Positions 1 through 12,000 of a stretch of DNA of 60,000 nucleotides are shown here, in pieces. This stretch comes from Antedon mediterranea. Its lineage: Eukaryota; Echinodermata; Crinoidea; Comatulida; Antedonidae. The notes under the pieces are model-generated. The model was given only the letters and a program-made list of their open reading frames with translations. It made no database searches and was not told the origin of the DNA. A program made the position numbers and the translations under genes. Positions within the stretch are counted from its first letter, which is position 1. Every line of letters starts with the position of its first letter. Where the stretch lies: the NCBI RefSeq assembly GCF_964355755.1, contig NC_092677.1:25330101-25390100 (forward strand). The letters are read 5' to 3'.

Positions 1-240
1 CCCGATTCATGGCTCGAAGCGTTTCGTATATTTCACCCGAAAGACACCAGCTGGACATCTCTGTACCAATGGACAGTAACGTCGTAGAGGCCTGAGGCCC
101 CTGACTTAGGTACCCCAAGTGGCCCTCCAACGCTGAATGCCTCGGGTGTTTTTAGCCCTTTTCGACATATTTTAATGCCTGTTTTTTCCTCTGGACACTG
201 CTCAGGAGCCAGTGAGCGCTCATTACGCCACTGCCAATGG
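1..240 (+). other. Possible LINE endonuclease remnant
   Basis: Frame 1 from base 1 reads PDSWLEAFRIFHPKDTSWT before a stop. The D.WLE.FR..HP....WT pattern recalls the APE endonuclease of non-LTR retrotransposons. Too short to be sure. Confidence 0.2.
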
Positions 241-298
241 AGTATCGCGTAGCATACGACATACGGGTATTCATGTTACGCTTGACTAAATACTTAAT

Positions 299-520
299 TA
301 AGTGTGGTTCCTACTAGAACGTAACGCAACGTAACGCAGCGACTTATCGACGCAAAGTGCTGTATTGCGTAATCACAAGTGGGAACCGACAACGCAATAG
401 TGCTGCAAACATCGTAGGTTTGATTTCACGCAGGCGGGGGCAAACACAATTATTGGAAGGGTTTGTCCTTACGTTGCGTCGGTTGCGTTGCGTGGCGTCG
501 CTAGTGGGAACCACGCTTTA
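299..520. mobile_element. MITE family B, copy 1
   Basis: Element bounded by inverted GTGGTTCCTACTAGAACGTA and CTAGTGGGAACCACGCTTTA. The subterminal regions are rich in ACGTAACGCAACGC and carry CAATCACAAGCG-like motifs. No coding capacity, so a non-autonomous DNA transposon; full copies show flanking TA. CpG-rich relative to surrounding sequence. This copy has a longer, diverged centre. Confidence 0.8.
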
Positions 521-835
521 GGCCTAGTGCTAGCTATGTTGTTTTAAAGTTACTCAAAGGTATAATTTTAAATAATTAAACATTAAAACTAATAATCATT
601 TATTTTCCTTTAAATAATGCGATACAAATGATGATTTGAGACATTATAAGACGGATGGACGAATGGACGTTTTTTAGGCCTACGGTTTGATACGACTGAA
701 GAATTAGGCGACATGAAATTCCAAAAGCGATATGGGCAGAGTATGATAAACGCATTTGCGTCATTATTTGACGCAAACAAATACAACAAAATATTTAGAT
801 CTTTGTAGTAATATATAGGCCTAAATATTGAAAAT

Positions 836-1076
836 AATTTGAGAGATTGGAAATAATTTGAGAGATTGGAAATCATTTGTTCGGAAATAATTTGAAACTA
901 AAAGAATGGAAACAAATTGAGGGATTGGAAATAATGTTAGAGATTGAAAATAATTTGAGAGATTATAAATAATTTGAGAGATTGAAAATAATTTGAGAGA
1001 TTGGAAATAATTTGAAAGATTGGAAATAATTCGAAAGATTGGAAATAATTTGAGAGATTGGAAATCATTTTTGATA
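836..1076. repeat. 19-bp minisatellite
   Basis: About 12 imperfect tandem units of TTTGAGAGATTGGAAATAA, alternating with GAAAATAA variants and one interrupted section near 875-930. The spurious minus-strand reading frames here only reflect the repeat. Confidence 0.85.
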
Positions 1077-1417
1077 TGAAATCTTTGTCGCAAGTACCAT
1101 CACGTAATACGCGATAAATCGACGTATTTGATTTGATAAAGATTGACAGATAATGACGTAATTATGACGACAACGTTCAAACTGTACATTATTACCAATA
1201 ATTACGGAAAACAATGTTTCTTTTATGAAATGAAATATTAGGTAATATTTATATTTCCTCCATAAATGTTTTTAAATACCGTACCTTCCAAGGCCTATTA
1301 AAAGCATTTGTATTAAAATGATTATTAAATGTACTACCTAGTTAATATTTGTTATTTTTGCATTAGATACTTGGATTTACAGTACTGTATTTCTTCACGT
1401 AGAATAATAGTATGCAA

Positions 1418-1512
1418 TAACGTAATACGCGCAACGCAAGTGACTCGACCAATCACAAGCGGTAACATAGCTTATCCGTCATTTGTGATTGGTCAAAACG
1501 TATACGTTGCCC
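1418..1512. mobile_element. MITE family B, degenerate core
   Basis: Contains CGCAACGCAAGTGACTCGAC, CAATCACAAGCGG and the inverse TTTGTGATTGGTC, matching the core of family B without the GGTTCCCAC termini. Confidence 0.5.
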
Positions 1513-2137
1513 GTATACATAATTATAACAATCGTATTTTTCTTCCCATTAAGTATTATATTAATCTTTTACGTCTAGTCTAAATGACGTAATCAACCAC
1601 ATTGTCAAAATATCTCAATCTAACATTATTTTTACTGTATTGTTTTAAACTCAATGTAATCAATTGTAAATATCGGTAAAGCTTTTGCAATCAAAATAAA
1701 ATATTACGGATTATTGAAACATGAGTTTTAATGTCATGTTTACTCTATACAGATTACATTGTATATCATACTATAAATTTATATTTGTACACTAGTAACG
1801 TCATGTAAGAATGCAATGTGTTAGAGATATATCATGCCAAGCTTTTGTTTTAATATTTTTCTCAATTACATATTGATTGAATGTATCATAATAGCCGTGA
1901 CGTGTACAATGAATACCATGCACAATGATCTGTAGTGTAGTTTCTTGATTAAACGTGGATTGGGAGTGAAATAAATTTTAGAAAACGATAAAGTTTATTT
2001 ATTATTGATATTCATTATTGAAGTTTGCGTTTTCGCAGTCAAATAATCCATGTCTACGGCGAGTGTATATAGGCCTACATGTACAGTAATGGGTCTGTTT
2101 TCATTATATTCGTGGGAATCGAATATTCCTGATTGAT

Positions 2138-2320
2138 TAAGCTTGGTTCCCACTAGAACGTAGCGCAAGGACGTAAACGCAACGAAAGCGTGTTGACCAA
2201 TGACAAGCGAAGTTATAGACAGTTAGCAATCACAAGCGAATAAGCCATCGCTTGTGATTGGTCAATTCACTTGCGTTGCGTTACGTCCTTGCGTTGCGTC
2301 GCTAGTGGGAACCACGCTTT
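2138..2320. mobile_element. MITE family B, copy 2
   Basis: Left end AAGCTTGGTTCCCACTAG, right end CTAGTGGGAACCACGCTT, with ACGTCCTTGCGTTGCGTCGC subterminal. The centre has TAGCAATCACAAGCGAATAA opposite ATCGCTTGTGATTGGTCAA. Confidence 0.88.
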
Positions 2321-2468
2321 ACGCGATTTGCCGCGACAAAAACAGATGAAACTATGACCGGGAATTATAGTATGATGTTGATGTTACTTTATATAATAAT
2401 CTAGGCCTACATAAAATGCAGTAACTTACTGAACTGATACCCGCAACCGACGCATTGAATGTAGGTCT

Positions 2469-2641
2469 AAAGCTTGGTTCCCACTATAACGTAACGCAAC
2501 GCAAGCGTTTTAACCAATGGCAAGCGAAGTTATAGACAGTTAGCAATCACAAGCGAATAAGCCATCGCTTGTGATTGGTCAATTTACTTGCGTTGCGTTA
2601 CGTCCTTGTGTTGCGTCGCTAGTGGATGGGAACCACGCTTA
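2469..2641. mobile_element. MITE family B, copy 3
   Basis: Nearly the same core as the copy 150 bp upstream, so the two may come from a local duplication. The right terminus has a 4-bp insertion (CTAGTGGATGGGAACC). Confidence 0.88.
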
Positions 2642-2644
2642 AAT

Positions 2645-2817
2645 GCCAATTTACACAGACGAGCGGTAACGGTTAAAAAAAAACAGAATATTGTTATTCC
2701 TATTATTGACAGACAACGCGGAGCGGACGGGTGGTTCACGCTCAGGATAGATACAGATTATACGTGGGACACAAGCTACACGGTTTTCTGCTTACCGTTA
2801 CCGCTCGTCTTTTTAAA
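2645..2817. mobile_element. MITE family C, copy 1
   Basis: Terminal inverted repeats ACAGACGAGCGGTAACGGTT and CTTACCGTTACCGCTCGTCT. The interior includes GCGGAGCGGACGG and GGATAGATACAGATTATAC. It abuts the preceding family B element. A second copy lies at 59.06 kb. Confidence 0.82.
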
Positions 2818-3116
2818 ATAATCTAGGCTTAAGCTTACTTGAAATACAGTAAATTACTGAAAACTGATATCCGTAACCGACGCATTGAATGTAAGTCTAT
2901 ATATTGATTGAATTACAGTATTACATAAATGTGCGTATGCCCTACTGACACGCCATTCATGCATTCTTCTTACGAGGAATTCATTTTAAACCAGCCTAAT
3001 TACGCCTTATCGCAATGTATGCCTAATACATATACATGAAACTATCGTTCATAAGCAATCCATCAAGTGACGTACAGTATATCACATCTATATAATTTAT
3101 ATACGACTTTACGAAG

Positions 3117-3262
3117 TTCTATCTACACTATCAAACTAGTGTAATTTGCCCAAATATGGTAGTGATATGCCCAAACTTGGTAGCGATATGACATCATACT
3201 GTCCATATATGGGCATATCAATTTTTTTTAACATAAAGTTTGATAGTGTCGACAGAGCCTTA
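3117..3262 (-). mobile_element. MITE family A, copy 1
   Basis: Family A: about 150 bp, ends AAGCTCTGTCTACACTATCA and inverse, several copies flanked by TA, no coding capacity. The interior has GATGTGCCCATATATGGACA, ATGATGTCATATCA and a variable number of 21-bp units around CACTACCATATTTGGGCATA. Strand is defined by that unit. This copy has two units and one eroded end (TTCTATCTACACTATCAAAC). Confidence 0.85.
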
Positions 3263-3859
3263 CGCCTTATATCGCAATTTAGGCCTAATTCATGACATAA
3301 TCGTCCATAAACAATACACGCGACGGAGTGACGTAGGCCTATATCACCTCTACAGAATTTATATACGACTTTATTAGATCGAATTAGACATCGCTTCAAT
3401 CCTCTAAGTTTCGTAACTTTATGTTGTTTTTTCATTATGAAGTAGAATTGTAAATTCATCTGGTGACATTTATAGATAAATTACGTGACGTCATGGTCCT
3501 AAACGAATGACACCGTAACGATAATCTTATTTGATATTTACATACAAATTACATTTAGACACATCAATAAATCAGCACATGTTTTGCGAAGGGCAGAAAT
3601 GAATATAAAAAATAACATAGTTTAATTACCTGCATAACGTAAAAAACTTTCGGTCAATGACCCGTGACGTAACTACGCACATTCTGTACTGGTCACCCGT
3701 ATGAAGTTATGAAAAGTATCCATACCTTAAAAAGATGATGTAAAACAGTATGAATAAATTTGAACAAGGAGAACCACAGAGGAAGTCTTACACCATGGTA
3801 GAACTATTACAACAATTGTTGTGGGGAGAGGGGTCAACAATAGTAGTGGGGAAGACGTA

Positions 3860-4266
3860 TTTTGTACCCACTTTTTCCACACATTTAGCCTTACACTTAG
3901 TTACATGTTTAGCGTGTTTAAACCCTAAACGTGTTTATAGCTACATGTTGTTTCCTCCACTCGTTTAGCAGTCAACATGTCACTATTATGTTCAGTTTCT
4001 CCACATGTTTAGGTACGTGTTTAGCGTTGCGTGCATACGATTTTACTGTGGCGGGAAAAAGCTCCACACATGACAATTTAAACACGTTTAAAACCTAAAC
4101 GTGTTTCAATATGTCACTGATGTGATGTTTTATTGGATACAGACTATATGTTTAGAATGTGTTTAGAACCTAAACATGTTTCATATCTAAACATGTTTAA
4201 GGCTAAATGTGTGGAAAAGGTTGGTACAAAAAACATGTTTAAGATCTAAACACTATTTTTACAGTG
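3860..4266 (+). mobile_element. Foldback element, copy 1
   Basis: Bounded by GTACCCACTTTTTCCACACA and its inverse TGTGTGGAAAAGGTTGGTAC, with many ACATGTTTAG / CTAAACATGT motifs between. The sequence TTTACTGTGGCGGGAAAAAG marks the middle. The overlapping small reading frame at 3750-3968 is not gene-like. Confidence 0.75.
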
Positions 4267-4279
4267 TGGACGTGTTTGT

Positions 4280-4840
4280 GCATAGCGCAACGATTTACAT
4301 CAATGGTGACGTGACCTTCAAGTAGCTTCATGATCAGAATACTTATTGAATTAGTATTATTGTATTGTTGCGATAATATTATGCAATATATTGATAAGTA
4401 TTACAGCGTTGCTGCCAATACCTTTTAAAGCCTGCCCCAAGCGTGCAACAAATACATACAAACGAATTAGCAGTGCTCCAAAACACGTAGACAAAACAGA
4501 CTATAAATTTGTACAATTTCTATCTGATATTTATGCTTTTATTTTTTACTGGCACAATTAATATGTAGACTTGAAGTTACGTGTTTTTATAACATAGCAT
4601 AAATAATAATACGCAGATAAATTGAATAGGGATTCGATAATAAGTCCCTATTGTATTTGTACTATTTTACAGGAGTACAAATTAGACGTTTAAAATACAG
4701 AAAATGTGTACATTATTGAAAGGTGAATGTGATACTGGGGGAGGGTGGGGTGGACAATTGTACCTTTTCCAACGCTGAAAATTAACTCAACTACTCTGTG
4801 AAGGAAGTGAAGTACTAACTTTAATCATGCCTGAACAGTC
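4280..4840. other. AT-rich intergenic sequence
   Basis: No gene, RNA or clear repeat seen. Confidence 0.5.
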
Positions 4841-4849
4841 TATAGAACA

Positions 4850-5300
4850 CCTATTAAGGAACACATTCGGGACCCAACAAAGTTTCACCTTAATATGAGT
4901 TTTTGGAGAAGGGAAAAAAACCGAATTATTATACCAAAATGAACACTATTGATCGACTTAAAAAATTGAGAAGAATTGAAAACTATAGCAGCTAACGTTT
5001 CACCAATGAAAAAGCAAGAGAAAGTATCATAATTATAATATCCATTTCGTTAATAATGATAAATGAATATATATATATAATGATGAATATAATAATATTA
5101 ATATAATATGATGAATAATTTAATTATTTTATTTTCTTTTTGTTGTTTAAATCAACCATATGACACATTAAAAAATGTACATGTTCCGTCCCCTTAATAG
5201 GGGCGTCCTCCTCTGGATAGATATTGTCCAGTGTTAAAATAAAATTTTTCTCTTCGTTTTGCTGGAAGGTGTTCTTTTAATAGTGGTGTCCCCTGAATAG
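4850..5300. repeat. Dispersed repeat with CCCCTTAATAGGGG-type motifs
   Basis: CCCTTAATAGGGGCGTCC, GTGTCCCCTGAATAGGTGGA and CCTATTAAGGAACAC recur here, and a related stretch with TATCCAGGGGACAA lies near 19.8 kb. Likely a decayed dispersed element of unknown class. Confidence 0.35.
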
Positions 5301-5629
5301 GTGGAGTTACCGTTATAATATAATGTGCACTTTAGCATAATAACTGTTGGAAATCGCGAGATACGTAAGTGTAGGCTATATTTGGTATACTGAAGATCAG
5401 ACAAATGCATAAACACTATCGTGTGTTTTTATAACATTTTGTTAATTGCACATGCATGTTTACTTGCTATTTCATAACTATTATTGTTTTGTTAAAACAT
5501 CTATCAATTACTAAACGTCTTCACATTTCACAAATTGTAGTATCTTATCTTAACATTACTAATAATTATTTCTTATTAGTTCTCATCGGTTGAATATTTA
5601 TTAGGATTCGTTAAAGATGTATTGTTCCC

Positions 5630-5835
5630 TGAAAAAAATTTTTTTTTTACATTTTTGTTGTTGAATATGCCATTTTAATATAACATAATAGTTATTCACT
5701 TTGACCAAGAATTATACCGAAAAAAAAATATTTACCTGAAAAAATGTAATTTAAAGCAAAAAAAAGACAAATTGGCTGCCAGCCAATGGGTTTCTGGTTA
5801 AATTTTACCATTTATTCATTTTTCAGGGGTTTTTT
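5630..5835 (+). repeat. Dispersed repeat shared with 59.77-60.0 kb
   Basis: TTGAATATGCCATTTTAAT, TTTGACCAA.AATT and GCCAATGGGTTTCTGGTTAA recur in the same order near the right end of the window. Class unknown. Confidence 0.5.
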
Positions 5836-6106
5836 TTTCTACGGAAGTGATTAACTTTGTTAAAACTACAAAAATTGCCTACTTAAAGTCTAACTTAATT
5901 AATATTCGTTTTTCATGTTTTTGGGGGATATAAAAAAAATACATCTTTGAACATTACTATTAGTTATTTCTTATTAGTTCGGTAAGTATACTTTCACTAT
6001 GTCAAAAATAACGTCACATCGGTTGTTAAATAGTGATTCCTAAAGGGTTTCACTCATACACCGACGGAGTGATCGAAGTTATAACAATTCGGGGATATAA
6101 CAGACA

Positions 6107-6273
6107 TAATAGGGAGTTTTCACAGGAGCGCGTAAGTTTAACGTTAACGGATGACGTCAATATTCTACTCATTTGCATATTAGCAAGCGCATATCGATTT
6201 ATTTACAAAAAGTGGGCGGACTAGTTTGCGCGTTGCATTAAAATTAACATGCTCCTGCGAAAACTCCCTATTA
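6107..6273. mobile_element. MITE family D
   Basis: Inverted ends AATAGGGAGTTTTCACAGGA and CCTGCGAAAACTCCCTATT enclose about 165 bp with no coding capacity. Single copy in the window. Confidence 0.75.
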
Positions 6274-6279
6274 TTTGTT

Positions 6280-7060
6280 CTTTTAAAAAAAAGGCTTATG
6301 ATTATAATATATTAGTATATTTAAAAAGATTATCTTATCAGACGATAAAAATGGGAATCATCACAACTTTTCGCGCCTTTTGGGTGTTAAGACAAGCGCG
6401 ATAGACTCTGACAAATTCATAATTCTACCGGAGTCGTCGTCCCAGACTTGCAAACGAGACATTAAAATCATAACCGTTACACTTCGATGAATATTCTTCT
6501 CTCTTTAACATAAAATTATTAATATTAATGATTATTTTTTAGTCGTTAGATCCAGCGATTACACTAATTTTTAATTGTTGTCGCAGAAGACCAATATATT
6601 ATATAATAAAATTCATCGTTATCATCCCTTGACGTCGAATATTTCGTGGCTAATAAGCTATAAACTTGTTAAAACAACTAAAAACCACAGTTATGGCACC
6701 TGATATTCTACGGTACTCTCTCTAGATACAATAAACTGCCGCGGGAATCTGGCAGTATTTTGTCTCTAGACTACCATTTCCTCTCGGTACTGTGCGAGAA
6801 TCGACTGATAATGGCTAATTATTGGCACTTACTTATAGTACTTTTAATTGTCTTATGTAGGCCGTTATTTAATTTTATATTTATCATTTTGTTTAAAATG
6901 ACGTGTGTTGTTGATTTTGAAGTTTACGCAAAATGTTCAAGCACAATGTTTCCAGCAGAGGTTCCCTGCTGTCCAAACTAAACCAGCATTAGAAAGAAGT
7001 GATAGAGGCCTTACAAGGCTTAACCAGACTTAATAGTTTTCCCCGTAAAGGGTCTGTCAC
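6280..7060. other. Intergenic sequence without recognised features
   Basis: AT-rich with a few GC-richer patches. The 73-residue plus-strand frame at 6760-6981 has a hydrophobic stretch (IVLLIVLCRPLFNFIFIILF) but no recognisable homology or start context. Confidence 0.4.
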
Positions 7061-7212
7061 ACTTGTCCCAGCACGGTTCCGGCGCCGGCAAATCAAATCA
7101 AACGTCAATGTTTTGTTTACACGACGCTCCACGCGGATATGCCCCAATCGATGAGTCTGTTACGTTTCCTCACAAAATTAGTAGGAAGGTAAGACAGCGT
7201 CGTACGACGAGG

Positions 7213-7325
7213 CCCGGCGGCGATATTTCTTTTCGTACATAAGTTGGGGACCCCCTCACAAAATAAACATGAATATTCATCATTCATATCCATAAAGTGT
7301 GACGTGACGTAAGAATTGATCAACA
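7213..7325 (-). repeat. Dispersed repeat, inverted partner at 12.56 kb
   Basis: ATATTTCTTTTCGTACATAA, GTTGGGGACCCCCTCA and GAATATTCATCATTCATATC recur in reverse complement at 12563-12667. Confidence 0.6.
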
Positions 7326-7356
7326 ATTCACTAATTCAAACTCTTTCCAATGAGAC

Positions 7357-7640
7357 GTCTGTTTAGTCGAATGGATTAGACTATGGACTTATATATGGGG
7401 TTCGAATCCCATGAGCTACTTCTTTTTACTTATAGTGAGAGAGATTATTTAGAGGGTTAGGTTTAGTTATATTTAGGAAGTAATTCGGCTACCTTTTACA
7501 TAAGGAGAAGGAGTCCCCAACGTCGGGAGAAAGTTAAACATGCTTAAAGTTCTCCCGACGACCTAAAGACTACGCCTGTCTATGTCTGAGTTGGCCTTAC
7601 GGCTCGGATTGAAAACTAAGTAACGTAAGAAGTAGCTCAA
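7357..7640 (+). mobile_element. tRNA-like sequence, probable SINE
   Basis: TAGTCGAATGG fits an A box and GGTTCGAATCC a B box, spaced too closely for an intact tRNA. The next 220 bp are bounded by GAGCTACTTCTT and inverse AAGAAGTAGCTC. A tRNA-derived SINE or tRNA pseudogene; no functional tRNA. Confidence 0.5.
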
Positions 7641-7761
7641 GAAATATTAGAATACAGCTCACCTTTGATGAAACATTCACGACCGGCTAAGAGAAATTAT
7701 AGCTCATTTGTGAAAGTCATCCACCATGATCTATCATATTTGTTACTTTCCTCGAGTGTAT

Positions 7762-7822
7762 TAAGGTATATTAATGTACACTGAGGTATATTAATGTACA
7801 CTGGGGTATATTAATGTACATC
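7762..7822. repeat. 20-bp tandem repeat, three units
   Basis: Three units of GGTATATTAATGTACACTGA. Confidence 0.8.
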
Positions 7823-7932
7823 AAGGGTATGCAATGTCAGATGTCATTAATTATGATTGAAATCTAATCGTATTTCTAAAATTAAATCAAACAACATCCA
7901 CCACAAACACAGTGCAGTTTGAACGATATCTA

Positions 7933-8055
7933 AAGCTTGATTTCCACTAGCGACTTAACGCGACCAATCACAGGCGATGGATTATTCTCGAACAGTAGCT
8001 TTTCATTGGTCAATTCGCTTGCGTTGCGAGTACGTCCTTTCGCGTCTCTGCTTAA
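7933..8055. mobile_element. MITE family B, truncated copy
   Basis: Left end AAGCTTGATTTCCACTAGCG, CGACCAATCACAGGCGATGG in the centre, then GCTTGCGTTGCGAGTACGTC. The right terminus is eroded. Confidence 0.65.
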
Positions 8056-8376
8056 TGTTTTCCGTTATTAGGGAATCAACTGTTACAGTCGAACAACGTA
8101 ATTATTAACGTAATTATCATCGTAAAACGCGTACGTCCAGCGAACACTGACTTTTATTACTTTTCATAATGCAATATTTGTTGCTTCAATCAAGGAGGAG
8201 TATTACCTTATTACATGCATGGACAGAAGTGAACATTGTTCAGATATATTGGATTCTTAGTTGATTCTTCAAGACTTAACTTATTAAGAATAACTTACAA
8301 ACATCAATGTTGTTGTTTCATATATTTATAATAATGGGATGATGGCCAGATCCAATTTGTATTGAAAATCTGAGCA

Positions 8377-8813
8377 ATCTCTGTAAAAATAGTGTTAATT
8401 TAGATCTTAAAACGTACCCACTTTTCCCACATATTTAGCCATTTAGCCATATTCAGATATGAAACATGTTTAGGTTCTAAACACATTCTAAACACGTAGT
8501 CTGTACCCAATTTTCTAAAAATTTAGCCTTGAACATGTTTACATAGGAAACATGTTTATGTTCTAAACACATTCTAAACATGTAGTCTGTACCCACCTTT
8601 TCCACACATTTAGCCTTATAACATAAATTTAGATATGAAACATGTTTAGGCTCTAAACATATTCTAAACACGTAGTCTGTACCTACTTTTTCCACACATT
8701 TAGCCTTGAACATGTTTAGATATGAAACATATTTATGTTCTCAACACATTCTAAACGGGAATGTCCGTAGTCTGTACCCAACTCAACACATCAATGACGT
8801 GTTGATTGTTAAA

Positions 8814-8854
<41 letters not shown>

Positions 8855-9112
8855 ACATGTTTAGGTTTTAAACGTGTTTAATTTGCCATGTGAGTTTTTT
8901 CCGCCACAGTAAAATCGTATGCACATAACGCTAAGCACGTACCTAAACATGTTGACTGCTAAACATGTGGAAAAATTGAACATAATAGTGACATGGTTGA
9001 CTGCTAAACGAGTGGAGGAACACAACATGTAGCTATAAACACGTTTAGGTTTTAAATACGCTAAACATGTAACTACGCGTTCAAAAGTTCCACACTGATT
9101 TTACACTTTTTT
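8377..9112 (-). mobile_element. Foldback element, copy 2, inverted and expanded
   Basis: Reverse complement of the 3.86-kb element; both contain CCACAGTAAAATCGTATGCA and AACATAATAGTGACATG. Four tandem units of about 110 bp (ACACGTAGTCTGTACCCA, CCACACATTTAGCC, GAAACATGTTTAGG) replace what is single in copy 1. An (AT)n run occupies 8815-8850. Confidence 0.75.
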
Positions 9113-9119
9113 AGTGTAC

Positions 9120-10085
9120 AGGTATTTTAAAATGTTATTTTAGAAAAATGATGCTGTACAAGTTTAAAAGAATATACCAGTGAAATCACTGTGCACACGT
9201 ACAGAGCCTACTATTTTCATCAGCTTGAACGCGCGCATGCGACAGCTAATTATGTATTCATGACGTCAAATTGACGGAACTAATAAATGTATCAACATTC
9301 TTTCTTTCTTGTAAGTTAATAATTGAAGATCATCCATTTTGGTCAATTATTCAATGCTTTTAGGTTCCGCTTTATCAGTATAATACTCATTTCATTAAAG
9401 CAGCAGGCAGATTGAACTGAACTTTTTTAATAAGTCTCTATCTAGCATCTGGCGAATTTAGCATGCCTGACTGAAATACGAGTCATTAGTCTGCCGTCTT
9501 TAAGGATATAATTGGGAGTTAGAATTTACATAGACTCATTACCTCATGAATTTAAATGGTCTAATATAATCTATATAGAATTTTCGGATATCACATTTAA
9601 ATCCGTTTCGCATTTATGTCTTTTGTAATATCATATTAAAATAATTGATGTATTTTCTATTTTCCATCTTTTTGTGTGAAGTCATGTGACATTCGGCATC
9701 ACATAATGTTAGGAATATTGCCACTTGCCTTGATATTTCTTGAAAATGTATTCTTTTACAGAATTCTAAATTTAATCCTAAATCAGTAAAAGTGTTACGA
9801 GTGTTTGGTTCTAATAAATCACAAGAAGTCACAGTTTTACATAAAATCTAACATTTCCGAGTCAACATATAAGATTATAACACTTGGTTTAGCAACAGTA
9901 CCCTCTCATTAGCCGCCGACGCGATAAGGTAGATGATTTATGCAGGAGTTTAAAAATCGCGATCTTATAACTTTTAGAGTCAATTATGCATGTATGATCT
10001 CGATTTGAATCGCAGCACTTTAGTGCTATACATTGACCTATATATCACTGTTATGCAATTTTAAAAATAACATTTTCTTATAATA
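9120..10085. other. AT-rich intergenic sequence
   Basis: No recognised gene. A 72-residue minus-strand frame at 9614-9832 has ordinary amino-acid composition but no motif I recognise. Confidence 0.4.
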
Positions 10086-10089
10086 TCAT

Positions 10090-10290
10090 AAAGCTCTGTC
10101 TATACTATATCAAACTTTATGTGACAAAAAATACGATGTGCCCATTTATGGACATGATGATGTCATATCAGTACCATATTTGGGGATATAACATATTTGG
10201 GGATATCACTACCATATTTGGGGATATCACTACCATATTTGGGGATATCACTACCATATTTGGGGATATCACTACCATATTTGGGCACAC
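10090..10290 (+). mobile_element. MITE family A, copy 2 (expanded, right end lost)
   Basis: Left end intact; the 21-bp unit is expanded to about six copies with GGGGATATCACTACCATATT instead of GGGCATATC. It stops in the array, with no right terminal repeat. Confidence 0.85.
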
Positions 10291-10659
10291 TTGGAAAACG
10301 GAGCCAAATGGACTACTCATTGTAATGAAACAATAAGGCCTATGTCAAATACTAAAATATTTGATGAATTAAAAATATTTTTTCTGAGAGTGGATTGTCA
10401 GAGAGCAATTTATTTCCGTATAAATTGCCCATTTGTTCAATCAAAGGATAAATTTTTCAATCAGAATACAAGAAAATAATGTTGTTTAATGTAAGCAATT
10501 GAAACCAATTTAAACGATAGACCACAATAAAAATGCGAATCATACTTTTAGGAATCTGCGATAATAATTTACTAAAGTCATTTAAAAAAAGAACAAGCGT
10601 TTGCCGACGTTGAAATCACAAAATGCATAGCGTTGTGGTATTATTAAAACAGAATTTCA

Positions 10660-10920
10660 AATTCACGTAACGCAACGAAATTACACGTAACGCAACGATA
10701 TTCACGTAACGCAACGGCATTTCACGTAACGCAACGATATTCACGTAACGCAACATTTACGCAACACAACATTGACGTAATGCAATGACATTGGCGTAAC
10801 GCAACGACATTTGCGCAACGCAAACGATATTGACGTAACGCAACGATATTGACGTAACGCAACGACATTGACATAACGTAACGACATTAGCGCAACGCAA
10901 TGACCTTGACGCAACTCAAG
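10660..10920. repeat. Minisatellite of ACGTAACGCAACG
   Basis: About 13 units of roughly 19 bp (CACGTAACGCAACGATATT and variants). The core equals the subterminal sequence of family B, and an intact family B copy starts about 50 bp further on. Confidence 0.85.
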
Positions 10921-10967
10921 CGTTTGAATCACAAGCGACATTCGGTCCTTACTACGGCAACAAACTT

Positions 10968-11148
10968 AAGCGTGGTTCCCACTAGCGACGCAACGCAAGG
11001 ACGTAACGCAACGCAAGTGAATTGACCAATCACAAGCGATGGCTTATTCGCTTGTGATTGCTAACTGTCTATAACTTCGCTTGTCATTGGTTAAAACGCT
11101 TGCGTTGCGTTTACGTCCTTGCGTTACGTTCTAGTGGGAACCAAGCTT
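10968..11148. mobile_element. MITE family B, copy 4
   Basis: Best-preserved copy: AAGCGTGGTTCCCACTAGCG on the left, CTAGTGGGAACCAAGCTT on the right, TTAA/TA-containing flanks, and a near-palindromic centre with CAATCACAAGCGATGG. Confidence 0.9.
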
Positions 11149-11324
11149 TACAACCTACCGTAAGCGTGGGTTATTGTGGTTCATATGTAATCAAAACGAT
11201 CCCTCATTCCTTCTTGCCTTCTTATGAAAAGAGGCTTCGAAAATAGCCCCATTACCCTTACTCAAGAGCACCTCGTGATGCCTAATTTGAACGGCAAACA
11301 ACATCTCCAAGCACGTAACATTGA

Positions 11325-11405
11325 TATCAATTGAACACGCGCACGAATCGGCAATTAAACACGCGCACGATTCGACAATTAAACACGCGCACGAATCGGA
11401 AATTT
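11325..11405. repeat. 25-bp tandem repeat, three units
   Basis: Three units of AACACGCGCACGAATCGGCA followed by ATTAA; CpG-rich. Confidence 0.85.
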
Positions 11406-11409
11406 AACG

Positions 11410-12000
11410 ACTACTGGTATGGGAAATTGACTTTGGTAAACGGGCAATAAATAAATAATTAAGACATTTACAATAACGGTAAAACGACTAGAAGTTTGCT
11501 TTCTGCGTGTATTCACTGAAAATCGAAGCAATAAAAGCCCTAGTAATGTCCAAAACCTGAATGGATAGACCTATTCAATTTTTTTATAGAACTACACAGA
11601 AGATAAAACTACATTGCTTTTTTTATCTGAGCGCACGTTCTGTAAATCCTAAATCTATTAACTTTAATAGAAATTGAATTTACTGCGCTAAATACATTTC
11701 AATCTTCTGAAGTCTACATTCTAGAGAAAGCATTTCTAACTAAACACGGATGTAAAGTTTAATTAAATGAGATTCGTCATTGTGTATCTTGTCCACAAAA
11801 ACCGATAGCTTCTTTTAGAAAAAAAATCTTTTAGTCAGCATGCTTTCGGTTTTCAGAAATTTAATCGCCCGGAGCTTTATTGTCATGATCATTAAATATT
11901 ATTGAACGTCTTTTAACTTTAATTTTCATCAAAATGTTTATTCCAATCCATTTTGATCATCTATTAACTACATTTGTTCTAAATACAAATGATTTATAAG
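11410..12000. other. AT-rich intergenic sequence
   Basis: Nothing recognised. Confidence 0.4.

Noticed and set aside
7357-7430. Functional tRNA gene
   Set aside because: A and B boxes are too close and the acceptor stem does not pair; SINE or pseudogene is more likely.
9614-9832. 72-codon minus-strand frame with ordinary composition
   Set aside because: No motif recognised and no paired exon nearby; could be an old coding fragment but cannot be supported.
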